A stretch of 64,000 nucleotides of DNA from Plantibacter sp. PA-3-X8 (GTDB lineage Bacteria > Actinomycetota > Actinomycetes > Actinomycetales > Microbacteriaceae): contig NZ_CP033107.1 of assembly GCF_003856975.1 (NCBI RefSeq), positions 1,922,001 to 1,986,000 of the forward strand. Direction: 5' to 3'. Made by a program: the position numbers and the translations under genes. Under the pieces are notes generated by a model that had not been told where the DNA came from, did no database searches, and was given only the letters and a program-made list of their open reading frames with translations. Shown in pieces: positions 21,279 to 29,154 of the stretch (positions are counted from its first letter, which is position 1; the number at the start of each line of letters is the position of its first letter).

Positions 21279-22222
21279 TGCCCATGACCCGTACCCGCCC
21301 GGCTCCGGCAGCGGCAGCCTTCCTGCTGACCGCTGACGAACTCCACGTCCTGGAGCACCGCACCCCGCACATCGTGCTGCCACCCGCCTTCCACACCGAA
21401 TGGGGTTCGGACGTGCAGCCCGCCGAAGTCCGTGAGCGCGAGCAGCGAGCCGTCGCGCGGCTCCGGGAGCGGCGACTCCTCGCCGGCGGCGACGACAGCC
21501 TCCCGGACGACCTCACCGCTGACGTCGATCCCGATTTCGCCGCCTTCCTGTCGATGCCGCAGTTCGCGACGGCGGCCGTCGACGCCTCCTGCTGGACCCT
21601 CGACCGGACGGCGATCCAGTCCGTCTCCGTGATCGGCGCGCACGCTCTGGCGCTGTTGCGGACGCAGCGGGTCGACCACTCGGACGCGTCCGTCGCCGAG
21701 CACGGCACGGCCGCGCGCGACGAGGACGCCGTCGAGATCCGCGCCTTCGACACCGCCGGCCTGGCGCAGCAACTCCTGCGACCCCTCTCCGCGCTCCACG
21801 ACGTCCCCGACACGCGGGGCCGTTCGACCGAGGTGGTCGTCCTCCCGCTCGCGGACGCCGAGGCGCTCGTCCTCGCGCTCCGACAGGACCGACCGGACGT
21901 CGTCGGCGCGGTCGTCGAACAGCTCCACAGCCCGCAGGCCGCAGTGCTCCTCGGCGGCGTCGCCCAGCGGATCGACGGCGGCTTCCGGCTCGACGCTTTC
22001 TCCCGGAGCGGGGAGCCCATGAGACGGTGGACCGACACGTGGCTCCGTGGTGCCGACGGCTGGGTCGCCGTGTCGGTCGACACTCCGGACGTCGAAGCGG
22101 CGGGTATGGACCCGTCCACCGTCGCCGAGGGGACCCGGGTCTCGCTCCGGGCCGTCCGTCGCGCGGACATCGTCGCCGAGGTGTTGGCGATCGCCGCGAC
22201 CATCCAGGGAGCACGGGCATGA
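21278..22222 (+). CDS. EspG-like ESX secretion-associated protein (putative chaperone)
   Basis: A 314-aa soluble protein. Its start (AFLLTADELHVLEHRT, then VLPPAF) and the pattern of a long helix rich in Arg/Glu ending in a Gly/Asp/Leu-rich segment (RLRERRLLAGGDDSLPDDL) resemble the N-terminus of EspG proteins, the cytosolic chaperones of PE/PPE substrates in mycobacterial ESX systems. The rest alternates beta-rich stretches (VVVLPLADAEALVLAL) and helices, also compatible with EspG. The match is by pattern, not strict motif. The start is the ATG at 21278, overlapping the previous stop by one base; an ATG at 21266 is an alternative. The next gene overlaps its end by four bases and encodes a hydrolase that could be its client. 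Confidence 0.55.
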   Translation: MPMTRTRPAPAAAAFLLTADELHVLEHRTPHIVLPPAFHTEWGSDVQPAEVREREQRAVARLRERRLLAGGDDSLPDDLTADVDPDFAAFLSMPQFATAAVDASCWTLDRTAIQSVSVIGAHALALLRTQRVDHSDASVAEHGTAARDEDAVEIRAFDTAGLAQQLLRPLSALHDVPDTRGRSTEVVVLPLADAEALVLALRQDRPDVVGAVVEQLHSPQAAVLLGGVAQRIDGGFRLDAFSRSGEPMRRWTDTWLRGADGWVAVSVDTPDVEAAGMDPSTVAEGTRVSLRAVRRADIVAEVLAIAATIQGARA

Positions 22223-23877
22223 GCGGTATCACGGTCTCCGGTGGAGCCGGAGGCGTCGGCGCGAAGCTCGACGACATGCGACTGCAGGCGCAGCAACTCG
22301 CCACATTGTCGACCGAGCTGATCGGGCGTTCGGGCACGGCCGCTGCGAAAGCGGTCGACGGCGACCTGCTCGAATCCATGATCCTGTCGCCGGTGACGGG
22401 GGCGGCTGCAGAAGGCGCCATCGTCCTCGCCTCCGGTTCCCTGCTCCTCGTGGCGACCGAGACCGGCGTCTCGGCCGTCTTCCTGGAAGGCGCCGTGGTC
22501 GCCTACGAGACCGCCGACCAGCTGATCGCCGCAGCGACCGTCGCCCTCCACAACGGGGTCGCCTTCGTCATCGGCGTCCTCGCGGTGCCGGTCGGCCTCG
22601 TCGCAGCTGCGGGCGTGGCGGTGGTGGGCGGGGCGTGGATGCTCACCGTGGCAGGCGTCAACGTCGTCGTCGAGGGTGTCGACTCGCTGGTCGAGGGCGC
22701 CGAGCAGACGCTGGACCAGATCGGCGACAACCCCTGGCTGCTGCTCTCGCCGGCCGGCGTCGCGGGACTGTTCACCGCCAACTCGATCGCCGCCTACTCA
22801 CCGCAGGAGGTCATCGACCGGACCGCCGCGACGTATGCGGACGCGCTCGCGAGACTGCAGGAACTCGCTCCGATCGCAGGTCAGGCGGCCAACGAATGGT
22901 TGGGCGACAACGCGTGGATCGAGGACATCCTCACGGACGGCGCGCCAGGCCTGCTGGCCGGCCTCACCTTCCTCCCCGGGTTGTTGCCCGGCTTCAACGG
23001 ACTCATGTCGGTCGTGACCGGCCAGGGCTGGCCGCCGCTCACCTATGAGCAGGCGATCGACGCCATCGCCACCGGTGGCGGCCGGTTCGGCCTCTTCGAG
23101 GATGGCACCGCCGCTCTCGAGGTCGGTGCCGACGGGAAGCCGAAGCCTCATGCCGTCCCGGACACGGACGTGCGGGGGCTCGGCGATCTCATGAACGGTT
23201 CGAGCGAAATCGATCGGATCGGCGGCGACGACTTCAGCGACATCCGGATCGTGGAGAGCGCTGGCCCGCCGAAGTCGTACATCGTGCAGATACCCAGTAC
23301 CCAGGTGTGGAATCCCGACGCGGGGCCCGCCGCGAACGACTCCACCTCCGACGTCGTCGCCATGCAGGGGGAGCAGACCGCATTGGCCTCCGCGGTGCTC
23401 GACGCCATGCGCGCCGCGGGCATCTCATCGACCGATCCGGTCATGCTGGAAGGGTTCAGCCTGGGCGGGATCACGGCCGGGTTGATCGCCTCGGACCCGT
23501 CGGTACCCTTCAACATCACCCATGTCGCCACCGCGGGCTCGCCGGTCGCGCGATACGACATCCCCGATGACGTCCAGGTGCTGTCACTCGAGTTCGAAGA
23601 GGACCCAGTGGCACGGTTGGACGGACGGGACAATCCGGACAGGGCCAATTGGACGACGGTGCAGGGCGACGCACCACGGTTGATCGACCCGGCGACGCAG
23701 GAGCTCGAGGAGGATGGCCCGGGAATCGCGTTCTCGCACAATTCGCATCGGTACGAGGAGTTCGCCGATCATGTGGCGAGCGCTGGCGACCCGAGTGTCG
23801 ATGCCTTCGTCGATTCAGCGGACCCGTTCTTCAGCGGCGATCAGACCGTCGTCGACTACCGGGGGACCCGCCAGTGA
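22219..23877 (+). CDS. Candidate T7SS effector with C-terminal alpha/beta-hydrolase (esterase/lipase) domain
   Basis: A 552-aa protein. The first 60 residues are helical and WXG-like in composition (KLDDMRLQAQQLATLSTEL). Residues about 62-155 contain long hydrophobic Ala/Val/Gly-rich helices. The C-terminal domain has a nucleophile elbow G412-F-S414-L-G416-G, a candidate acid D462 in EEDPV, and candidate catalytic His507 or His510 in FSHNSHRY, in the order expected for a serine alpha/beta-hydrolase. This recalls the PE-PPE domain of mycobacterial ESX substrates and the lipase toxin TslA of Staphylococcus aureus. It has no Sec signal. It overlaps the EspG-like gene by ATGA and a lipoprotein gene by GTGA. 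A secreted lipase or esterase is the leading inference. The substrate is unknown. Confidence 0.75.
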   Translation: MSGITVSGGAGGVGAKLDDMRLQAQQLATLSTELIGRSGTAAAKAVDGDLLESMILSPVTGAAAEGAIVLASGSLLLVATETGVSAVFLEGAVVAYETADQLIAAATVALHNGVAFVIGVLAVPVGLVAAAGVAVVGGAWMLTVAGVNVVVEGVDSLVEGAEQTLDQIGDNPWLLLSPAGVAGLFTANSIAAYSPQEVIDRTAATYADALARLQELAPIAGQAANEWLGDNAWIEDILTDGAPGLLAGLTFLPGLLPGFNGLMSVVTGQGWPPLTYEQAIDAIATGGGRFGLFEDGTAALEVGADGKPKPHAVPDTDVRGLGDLMNGSSEIDRIGGDDFSDIRIVESAGPPKSYIVQIPSTQVWNPDAGPAANDSTSDVVAMQGEQTALASAVLDAMRAAGISSTDPVMLEGFSLGGITAGLIASDPSVPFNITHVATAGSPVARYDIPDDVQVLSLEFEEDPVARLDGRDNPDRANWTTVQGDAPRLIDPATQELEEDGPGIAFSHNSHRYEEFADHVASAGDPSVDAFVDSADPFFSGDQTVVDYRGTRQ

Positions 23878-24419
23878 GGCGCAGGACGACGGCATCGCTC
23901 ATCGCATCGGTGCTGCTGAGCGGACTCCTCGCAGGGTGCACGTTCATGCCGAGCGCTCAGCGCCCACCGGCCGGCGATCCGTCCCCGTCCGGTCCGGTTC
24001 GGTCCATAGACGAGTCGGTGGAGGCCATCCAGGCCATCGACGGTGTGACTGCTCGCATCGCGCGAGCGAACGACGGATCCAGGGGGTACCTCTCGGTCAA
24101 CGTGGAACTCGACGAAGCGTTCACCGCGGAGATCGCGGCGGGGGATGGCGAGACACGAGACGCGGCTCTCCTCGACTTCGTTCTGGGACAGGTGTGGTCG
24201 CAGGGTGAGGAGTCACCGGAGCAGTACGTGACGTTAGGCGTCACGGGTGCGGGTCGTGACCAGGCCGCCGTCACAGCGGCTCTCGCCCAGATCGGTGTCT
24301 CTGCCATCCCGTACTCAGGGCAGTCGGTCTCGCTGAAGCTCGCCGACCTCGAGTCGCGCTACGGTAGCTGGCCGGGGGCAGTCCCCGAACTGCCCGCGAC
24401 GTTCGGAGGCACGGGATGA
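23874..24419 (+). CDS. Lipoprotein following the hydrolase effector, candidate immunity protein
   Basis: A 181-aa lipoprotein with Arg-rich n-region, hydrophobic core and lipobox LAGC (Cys22). The mature domain is soluble, mixed alpha/beta (VTARIARANDGSRGYLSVNV), and has no enzyme motif. The start is GTG at 23874, overlapping the hydrolase stop codon by four bases, so expression of the two is tightly coupled. In Staphylococcus aureus the T7SS lipase TslA is neutralised by the lipoprotein TilA; the present pair has the same logic. No sequence relationship to TilA is claimed. An accessory or assembly role for the secretion machine is the alternative. Confidence 0.8.
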   Translation: MRRRTTASLIASVLLSGLLAGCTFMPSAQRPPAGDPSPSGPVRSIDESVEAIQAIDGVTARIARANDGSRGYLSVNVELDEAFTAEIAAGDGETRDAALLDFVLGQVWSQGEESPEQYVTLGVTGAGRDQAAVTAALAQIGVSAIPYSGQSVSLKLADLESRYGSWPGAVPELPATFGGTG

Positions 24420-25237
24420 CGACGATCAAGACCGCGCGGTCCACGCACACCCTGCGCAGCGAGGGCCGGACCGACACCGGGCTGGTCCGACGCCTGAACG
24501 AGGACGCGTTCTACGCCGGCGCGCCCGCCTTCGTGGTCGCCGACGGCATGGGCGGGCACGAACGCGGCGAGGTCGCGAGCCGTGAGGTCGCGGCGGCGCT
24601 CGAACGCGGCATCCCGATCGGCATGCCGACGACGACCGAGGCGGTCGTGACCACGATCGTCGCCGCCAACGCGGTCATCCGGAGTATCCCCACTCCGAAC
24701 GGGGTCATCGGCACGACCGTCGCGGGTCTCGCGCTCGTGGCGCTGTCGCCGCAGACCGATCTGCACTGGATGGTGTTCAACGTCGGCGACTCTCGCGTGT
24801 ACACCTGGGCCGATGGCGCACTCCGTCGGATCACCGTCGACCACTCGGCCGTGCAGGAACTCGTCGACGCCGGTTCCATCACGGAGGAGGAGGCGCGCGA
24901 ACACCCCGACCGCAACATCGTGACGAAGGCGATCGGTGTCGAGGCCGGCATCGACCCGGACGTCTGGCTCCTCCCCGTCGCCGGGCGGCAGCGGTTCCTC
25001 CTCTGCTCCGACGGTCTCACGGGCGAGCTGTCCGACGAGCTGATCGCCGAGGTCCTGTCGCAGGGCTTCGAGGGAGCCGCAGACCGCCTCGTGGAGCTCG
25101 CGCTGGCCGCCGGCGGACGGGACAACGTGACCGCGCTCGTCGTCGACGTCGTGTCGACCTCGCTGATGTCCAGCGGCCCCGGCTACGATGACGCGGGTGG
25201 TCTCGGGTATCTTGAAGAGACGATGCCGCGAGGCTAG
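24416..25237 (+). CDS. PP2C-type Ser/Thr protein phosphatase
   Basis: A 273-aa cytoplasmic metal-dependent protein phosphatase. The PP2C motifs are present: RTDTGLVRRLNED (residues 18-30), DGMGGH (43-48), NVGDSRVY, CSDGLTG and GGRDNVTALV, including the metal-binding aspartates. There is no membrane segment, unlike PstP of mycobacteria. The start is the ATG at 24416, overlapping the lipoprotein stop by four bases. It should reverse the action of the kinase encoded at 26608, with an FHA protein encoded between them. Confidence 0.95.
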   Translation: MTTIKTARSTHTLRSEGRTDTGLVRRLNEDAFYAGAPAFVVADGMGGHERGEVASREVAAALERGIPIGMPTTTEAVVTTIVAANAVIRSIPTPNGVIGTTVAGLALVALSPQTDLHWMVFNVGDSRVYTWADGALRRITVDHSAVQELVDAGSITEEEAREHPDRNIVTKAIGVEAGIDPDVWLLPVAGRQRFLLCSDGLTGELSDELIAEVLSQGFEGAADRLVELALAAGGRDNVTALVVDVVSTSLMSSGPGYDDAGGLGYLEETMPRG

Positions 25238-25247
25238 AGGAGTGGCC

Positions 25248-26606
25248 GTGTACTCGTACGAAATGGAACCGGCCGAGGTCCGCCGTTGGCTCGCTGTGGC
25301 GGAGCCCGGCAGACTGGTGCTGGTCGACGCCCAGGGCGACGACACCGCCGCTGCCGCATTCGCCGCGGACCTCCCGGGCGACGCGTCGCTGTCGCTGATC
25401 GTCGACCGCCTCGCGGCCGGCGGTCTCTCGAACACGCCCGCGTTCGCCGCGGCCGTCTGGGACGAATCGGGCGCGACGGTCATCGTGCGCGGGCTCGCGG
25501 CCGCCGTCGTGACGAGCGCCGCCGGGACCGAGACGGTCCTGGGCGCCCGCGCGACCACCTGGGTCGAGGAACACCACGCCGACGCGGTGAGCGTCACGCT
25601 CCGGAGCGACCAGCCGAACCCGTCCGGCGTGCGCCTCCCGCTCGGGTCGGGAGCCGTCTGGACGACCTCCATCACGGCGACCCTCGACGAGGAGGCCACG
25701 GCTTCCCTCGCCACTCCGACCACCGACGAGCGCCGACCGACCGAGTCGTCCACGAGCACGCCGACCGCGGCGGAGCAGCTCGCGGCCCCGCCCGTCCACG
25801 CGCCCGCCGAGCCCGCTGCATCCGCGGCGACCTCGGACGACGCGGACGACGGGACGGGCGGCGATGAGGCGACCCCGGTTGCGCACGTCGAGCCCGTTCA
25901 ACCGCTCCACGTCGTGCCGTCCGTCTCCGACACCCAGTTCTTCCACGACGAGGACGACCCGGACGAGACCCCGACGACCCCGGAGGAGCCCGTCGACGAG
26001 GGTTACGACTTCCTGTTCGGCCAGACCGTGCTCCGTCCGGTCGGTGCGGCGGCGGTCGACGAGGCCGGCGACGCCGAACGCGCGGCGGCCGAGGCGTCGG
26101 CGCACCAGCAGGCGGCCCCCACCGCAGTCGCCGCGCCGGAACCCGCAGCAGCCGGACCATCGGACCTCGGCGACCACGACGGCCACACGATCCTCGCCGA
26201 GGATCTCGCCGCATTGCGTGCGCGTCGCGCGGCCGAGACCCCGCCTGCTCGATCGACCACCCCGTCGGCCACGCCGCTCACCTACCTCGAGCTCCCCGGC
26301 GGCACTCGCCAGTCGCTCGCCTCACCCGTCGTGCTCGGCCGGGCGCCGAGCGTCTCGCAGGTCCCGGCGTCGATCGTCCCGACGCTCGTCACGCTCACGG
26401 GAGACGACATCTCGCGGAGCCACGTGCGCGTCGCGGTCGAGGGCGGCACGGTCGTCGTCACCGACCTCCACTCGCGGAACGGCACGCAGGTCGTCCTGCC
26501 CGGTCAGGCGCCGCAGTCCCTGCGACCGGGGGAGCCGACACCGGTGATCGTCGGGACCGTCATCGACCTCGGCGGCGGCGTCGCGCTGCGCGTCCGAGAG
26601 GGCTGA
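25248..26606 (+). CDS. Second FHA-domain protein with N-terminal domain and acidic linker
   Basis: A 452-aa cytoplasmic protein with the same plan as the one at 10879-12210. The N-terminal domain covers residues 1 to about 150, followed by a Thr/Pro/Ala/Asp/Glu-rich linker. A C-terminal FHA domain at about 346-452 has VVLGRAPSVSQ, DISRSHVRV and LHSRNGT. The start is GTG at 25248, giving five bases after AGAGGAG (25236-25242); GTG at 25242 lies inside that ribosome binding site and is less likely. The gene sits between the phosphatase and kinase genes, with one base between its stop codon and the kinase start. It is probably a phosphothreonine-dependent adaptor for the kinase or for the secretion ATPase. 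Confidence 0.88.
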   Translation: MYSYEMEPAEVRRWLAVAEPGRLVLVDAQGDDTAAAAFAADLPGDASLSLIVDRLAAGGLSNTPAFAAAVWDESGATVIVRGLAAAVVTSAAGTETVLGARATTWVEEHHADAVSVTLRSDQPNPSGVRLPLGSGAVWTTSITATLDEEATASLATPTTDERRPTESSTSTPTAAEQLAAPPVHAPAEPAASAATSDDADDGTGGDEATPVAHVEPVQPLHVVPSVSDTQFFHDEDDPDETPTTPEEPVDEGYDFLFGQTVLRPVGAAAVDEAGDAERAAAEASAHQQAAPTAVAAPEPAAAGPSDLGDHDGHTILAEDLAALRARRAAETPPARSTTPSATPLTYLELPGGTRQSLASPVVLGRAPSVSQVPASIVPTLVTLTGDDISRSHVRVAVEGGTVVVTDLHSRNGTQVVLPGQAPQSLRPGEPTPVIVGTVIDLGGGVALRVREG

Positions 26607-26607
26607 C

Positions 26608-28251
26608 GTGCGCCGCTCACCTTCGCAACCGCCGGCCATCCCCGGGCTGCGGTTCGAACGACAGCTCGGAGCCGGTGGGTTCTCCGACGTCTTCCTGTAC
26701 GAGCAGCAGTTGCCGCGGCGTCAGGTCGCCGTCAAGGTGCTTCTCGCCGAGCACCTCAGTGAGCAGACCCGCGAGGCCTTCGTCGCCGAGGCGAACCTCA
26801 TGGCGCAGCTCTCCGCGCACCCGTACATCGTCACGATCTACACGGCGGACGTCGCCCCGGACGGCCGACCGTACCTCGCGATGGAGTACTGCGCGGGGCC
26901 GAGCCTCGCAGAGCAGGCGAAGCTGCGGCGGTTCGCCGTCGCCGACGCGCTGCGGACCGGCGTCCGCCTGGCCAGTGCGGTGGCGACCGCACACGCCGCC
27001 GGCATCCTCCACCGCGACATCAAGCCGGCCAACGTGCTCACGAACGCGTACGGTTGGCCGGCGCTGACCGACTTCGGCATCTCGCAGGCCGTCGAACTCG
27101 AGGTGCCGTCGACGGCCGGCCCCGGGCGGCCGGGCGACGTCGGCTCGACAGGCGCCTCGGGTACCCAGACGGTGGGTCTCTCCATCCCCTGGTCACCGCC
27201 CGAGATGTTCGAGGACGAGCCGCATCCCGACGTCCGATCCGACGTCTTCTCCCTGGCCGCGACGGTCTACACGCTGCTCGCCGGACGCACGCCGTTCGAG
27301 ATCCCCGGGCAGTCGAACGGTGCGGCCGACCTCATCAGCCGGATCGAGCGCGGGACCGTCACCCCGCTCGGGCGCGACGACGCACCGGCGTCCCTCGTCG
27401 CGACGCTGCAGAAGGGCCTCGCGAAGGACCGCGCCAACCGTTTCGAGAGCGCCGTCGACTTCGCGCGGGCGCTGCAGCGTGTCGAGATGGAGCTGGCCTA
27501 CGCGCCGACGCCCATCGACATCCCGAACCTCGTACAGCCGCAGTCGCAGGCCCCCCGACCGGACACGTCCAGCAGTGCGTCGGACGAGACGCGGGTCCGG
27601 CAGGTCCCGACGGTCGAGGCCCAGCCCCGACCCGGCGTGCCGAGTGTGCAGCCGTCCATCGGAGACGAGACGGTCGTGCGCTCGGCCGGACCGCTCGTCC
27701 AACCGATCCAGCCGTCGGCGCCGATCACCGTCGGAGCGGCCTCGGTGCCCTCCGAGACGATCCGCCGCGACCGCCTCGAGACCGCGGCTGCAGTTCCCGC
27801 GGAGGATCCCGATGCCGACGCCGCCGGACGGGCCAGACGTCGCCGACTGACCCGCCTCCTCGTCGCGGGCGGCGTCGCGGTGCTCGCGGTCGGCGGTATC
27901 GCGGCCGGGATCATCTGGCAGGGCGCCGCCGCCGACCCGAAGCCGACGGCCGCGGCGACCGGGGCGCCCATCCAACTGAGCGACGTCCCCTCGCCGAAGC
28001 CGTTCGGGGTGAACATCAGCGAGGACGGCAGCGTCGTGACGTTCATCTGGGACAACCCGGATCCGCAGGACGGCGACTCGTACATCTACCAGGTGACGAG
28101 CAGCGGCAAGAACTCGCCGAAGGTACCGACCTCGACGTACGCGGTCGACCTGAAGCCGAGCGCTCCGGGTGCGCAGCTGTGCATCGAGGTGGTGATCGTC
28201 CGAGGCGGCGTCACCTCACCGGATCCACTCGAGATGTGCTCGCAGCAGTAG
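26608..28251 (+). CDS. Membrane Ser/Thr protein kinase with extracellular FN3-like domain
   Basis: A 547-aa Hanks-type kinase. The glycine loop GAGGFSDV is at residues 21-28, the catalytic lysine is K43, HRDIKPAN is at 135-142 and DFG at 155-157, so it should be active; the usual APE appears as PPE in WSPPEMF. A juxtamembrane Thr/Pro-rich linker follows, then one membrane helix at about 415-438 and an extracellular domain of about 100 residues (FGVNISEDGSVVTFIWDNPD) that resembles fibronectin type III and not the PASTA repeats of PknB. It contains two cysteines (LCIEV, EMCSQQ). The start is GTG at 26608. It is coupled to the FHA protein and phosphatase genes and is the likely input of the cluster's signalling circuit. 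Confidence 0.93.
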   Translation: MRRSPSQPPAIPGLRFERQLGAGGFSDVFLYEQQLPRRQVAVKVLLAEHLSEQTREAFVAEANLMAQLSAHPYIVTIYTADVAPDGRPYLAMEYCAGPSLAEQAKLRRFAVADALRTGVRLASAVATAHAAGILHRDIKPANVLTNAYGWPALTDFGISQAVELEVPSTAGPGRPGDVGSTGASGTQTVGLSIPWSPPEMFEDEPHPDVRSDVFSLAATVYTLLAGRTPFEIPGQSNGAADLISRIERGTVTPLGRDDAPASLVATLQKGLAKDRANRFESAVDFARALQRVEMELAYAPTPIDIPNLVQPQSQAPRPDTSSSASDETRVRQVPTVEAQPRPGVPSVQPSIGDETVVRSAGPLVQPIQPSAPITVGAASVPSETIRRDRLETAAAVPAEDPDADAAGRARRRRLTRLLVAGGVAVLAVGGIAAGIIWQGAAADPKPTAAATGAPIQLSDVPSPKPFGVNISEDGSVVTFIWDNPDPQDGDSYIYQVTSSGKNSPKVPTSTYAVDLKPSAPGAQLCIEVVIVRGGVTSPDPLEMCSQQ

Positions 28252-28290
28252 CTGGAGCGAGACGATGACCGACCACAGGGGGACCAGACG

Positions 28291-29052
28291 ATGACCACGG
28301 ACGAGGCGACGGACACGGCGACGACGAAGACGGCGGTGCGCGTCGAGTTCTGCGGCGAGGAGTACGCCGTGGACGCACGCAAGCCGTTCCTGATCGGGCG
28401 CGAGGGCGACCTCGTCGTCGACGAGAACCCCTTCCTGCATCGCACCTTCCTCAGTGTCACCTTCGATGCCGGGCTCTGGTGGCTCACGAACATCGGGAAC
28501 ACCCTCTCCGCGACGGTGACGGACACGACCGGCAACGTGCAGGCGTGGCTCGCGCCCGGTGCCCGGCTCCCGATCGTGTTCCCCGAGCTGCAGGTGTTGT
28601 TCAGTGCCGGGACGACGACCTACGACTTCACGATCACCTCGGACCTCGAGTACTTCAGTCCGTCGCAGCTCTCGACGACCACCGCCGGAACCACGACGGT
28701 CGGGCCGATCCACCTGACGAGCAGCCAGCGCCTCCTCATCGTCGCCCTGGCGGAGGACGTCCTGCGCCAGGCGTCGCCCGGGCGCGGCGAGATCCCGGCG
28801 TCGGCCGCCGCTGCCGCCCGCCTCGGCTGGAGCCAGACCACCTTCAACCGCAAGCTCGACAACGTCTGCGACAAGCTCGACAAGTTCGGGGTGCAGGGGC
28901 TCCGCGGTGGGCCGGGGAAGCTCGCGACCGGCCGTCGTGCACGGCTGGTCGAGTACGCGGTCTCGACCCGACTCGTGGACGCCAGTGACCTCCCGCTCCT
29001 CGACCACGCCGATCAGGCGGACGTCGGCGGGGGACAACCGGTTCGTGGTTGA
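28291..29052 (+). CDS. FHA-like/HTH protein, candidate transcription regulator
   Basis: A 253-aa protein. Residues about 15-115 form an FHA-like domain (KPFLIGREGDLVVDENPFLHRTFLSV); the canonical Ser-x-x-His is not exact, so phosphopeptide binding is uncertain. Residues about 145-210 (TSSQRLLIVALAEDVL, then ARLGWSQTTFNRKLDNVCDKL) look like a helix-turn-helix domain. The start is the ATG at 28291 with GGGGGA about 8 bases upstream; an ATG at 28264 is out of preference. The gene follows the kinase by 39 bases. It is the only protein in the cluster with a recognisable DNA-binding-like domain, which makes it a candidate for binding the shared palindrome. That link is an inference. Confidence 0.75.
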   Translation: MTTDEATDTATTKTAVRVEFCGEEYAVDARKPFLIGREGDLVVDENPFLHRTFLSVTFDAGLWWLTNIGNTLSATVTDTTGNVQAWLAPGARLPIVFPELQVLFSAGTTTYDFTITSDLEYFSPSQLSTTTAGTTTVGPIHLTSSQRLLIVALAEDVLRQASPGRGEIPASAAAAARLGWSQTTFNRKLDNVCDKLDKFGVQGLRGGPGKLATGRRARLVEYAVSTRLVDASDLPLLDHADQADVGGGQPVRG

Positions 29053-29064
29053 CCCTCGCAACCG

Positions 29065-29093
29065 TTTTCCATGACGGACTTCTTTGTTAGAGT
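29065..29093 (+). promoter_or_regulatory. Promoter candidate of the large surface protein gene
   Basis: TTTTCC (29065-29070) and TAGAGT (29088-29093) are separated by 17 bases, 61 bases upstream of the GTG start. This stretch is distinctly AT-richer than its surroundings. The cluster palindrome is absent here, so the surface protein unit may have separate control. Confidence 0.5.
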
Positions 29094-29154
29094 GACTCCG
29101 CGTTTGCAGCGTGGCGCATCGACCGATGCTTGACCGAACATCACCTGGGGGACC

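Noticed and set aside
26608..28251. The kinase as an EssB/YukC-type pseudokinase of T7SSb.
   Set aside because: It retains the glycine loop, catalytic lysine, HRDIKPAN and DFG motifs, so it should be an active kinase with a different topology.
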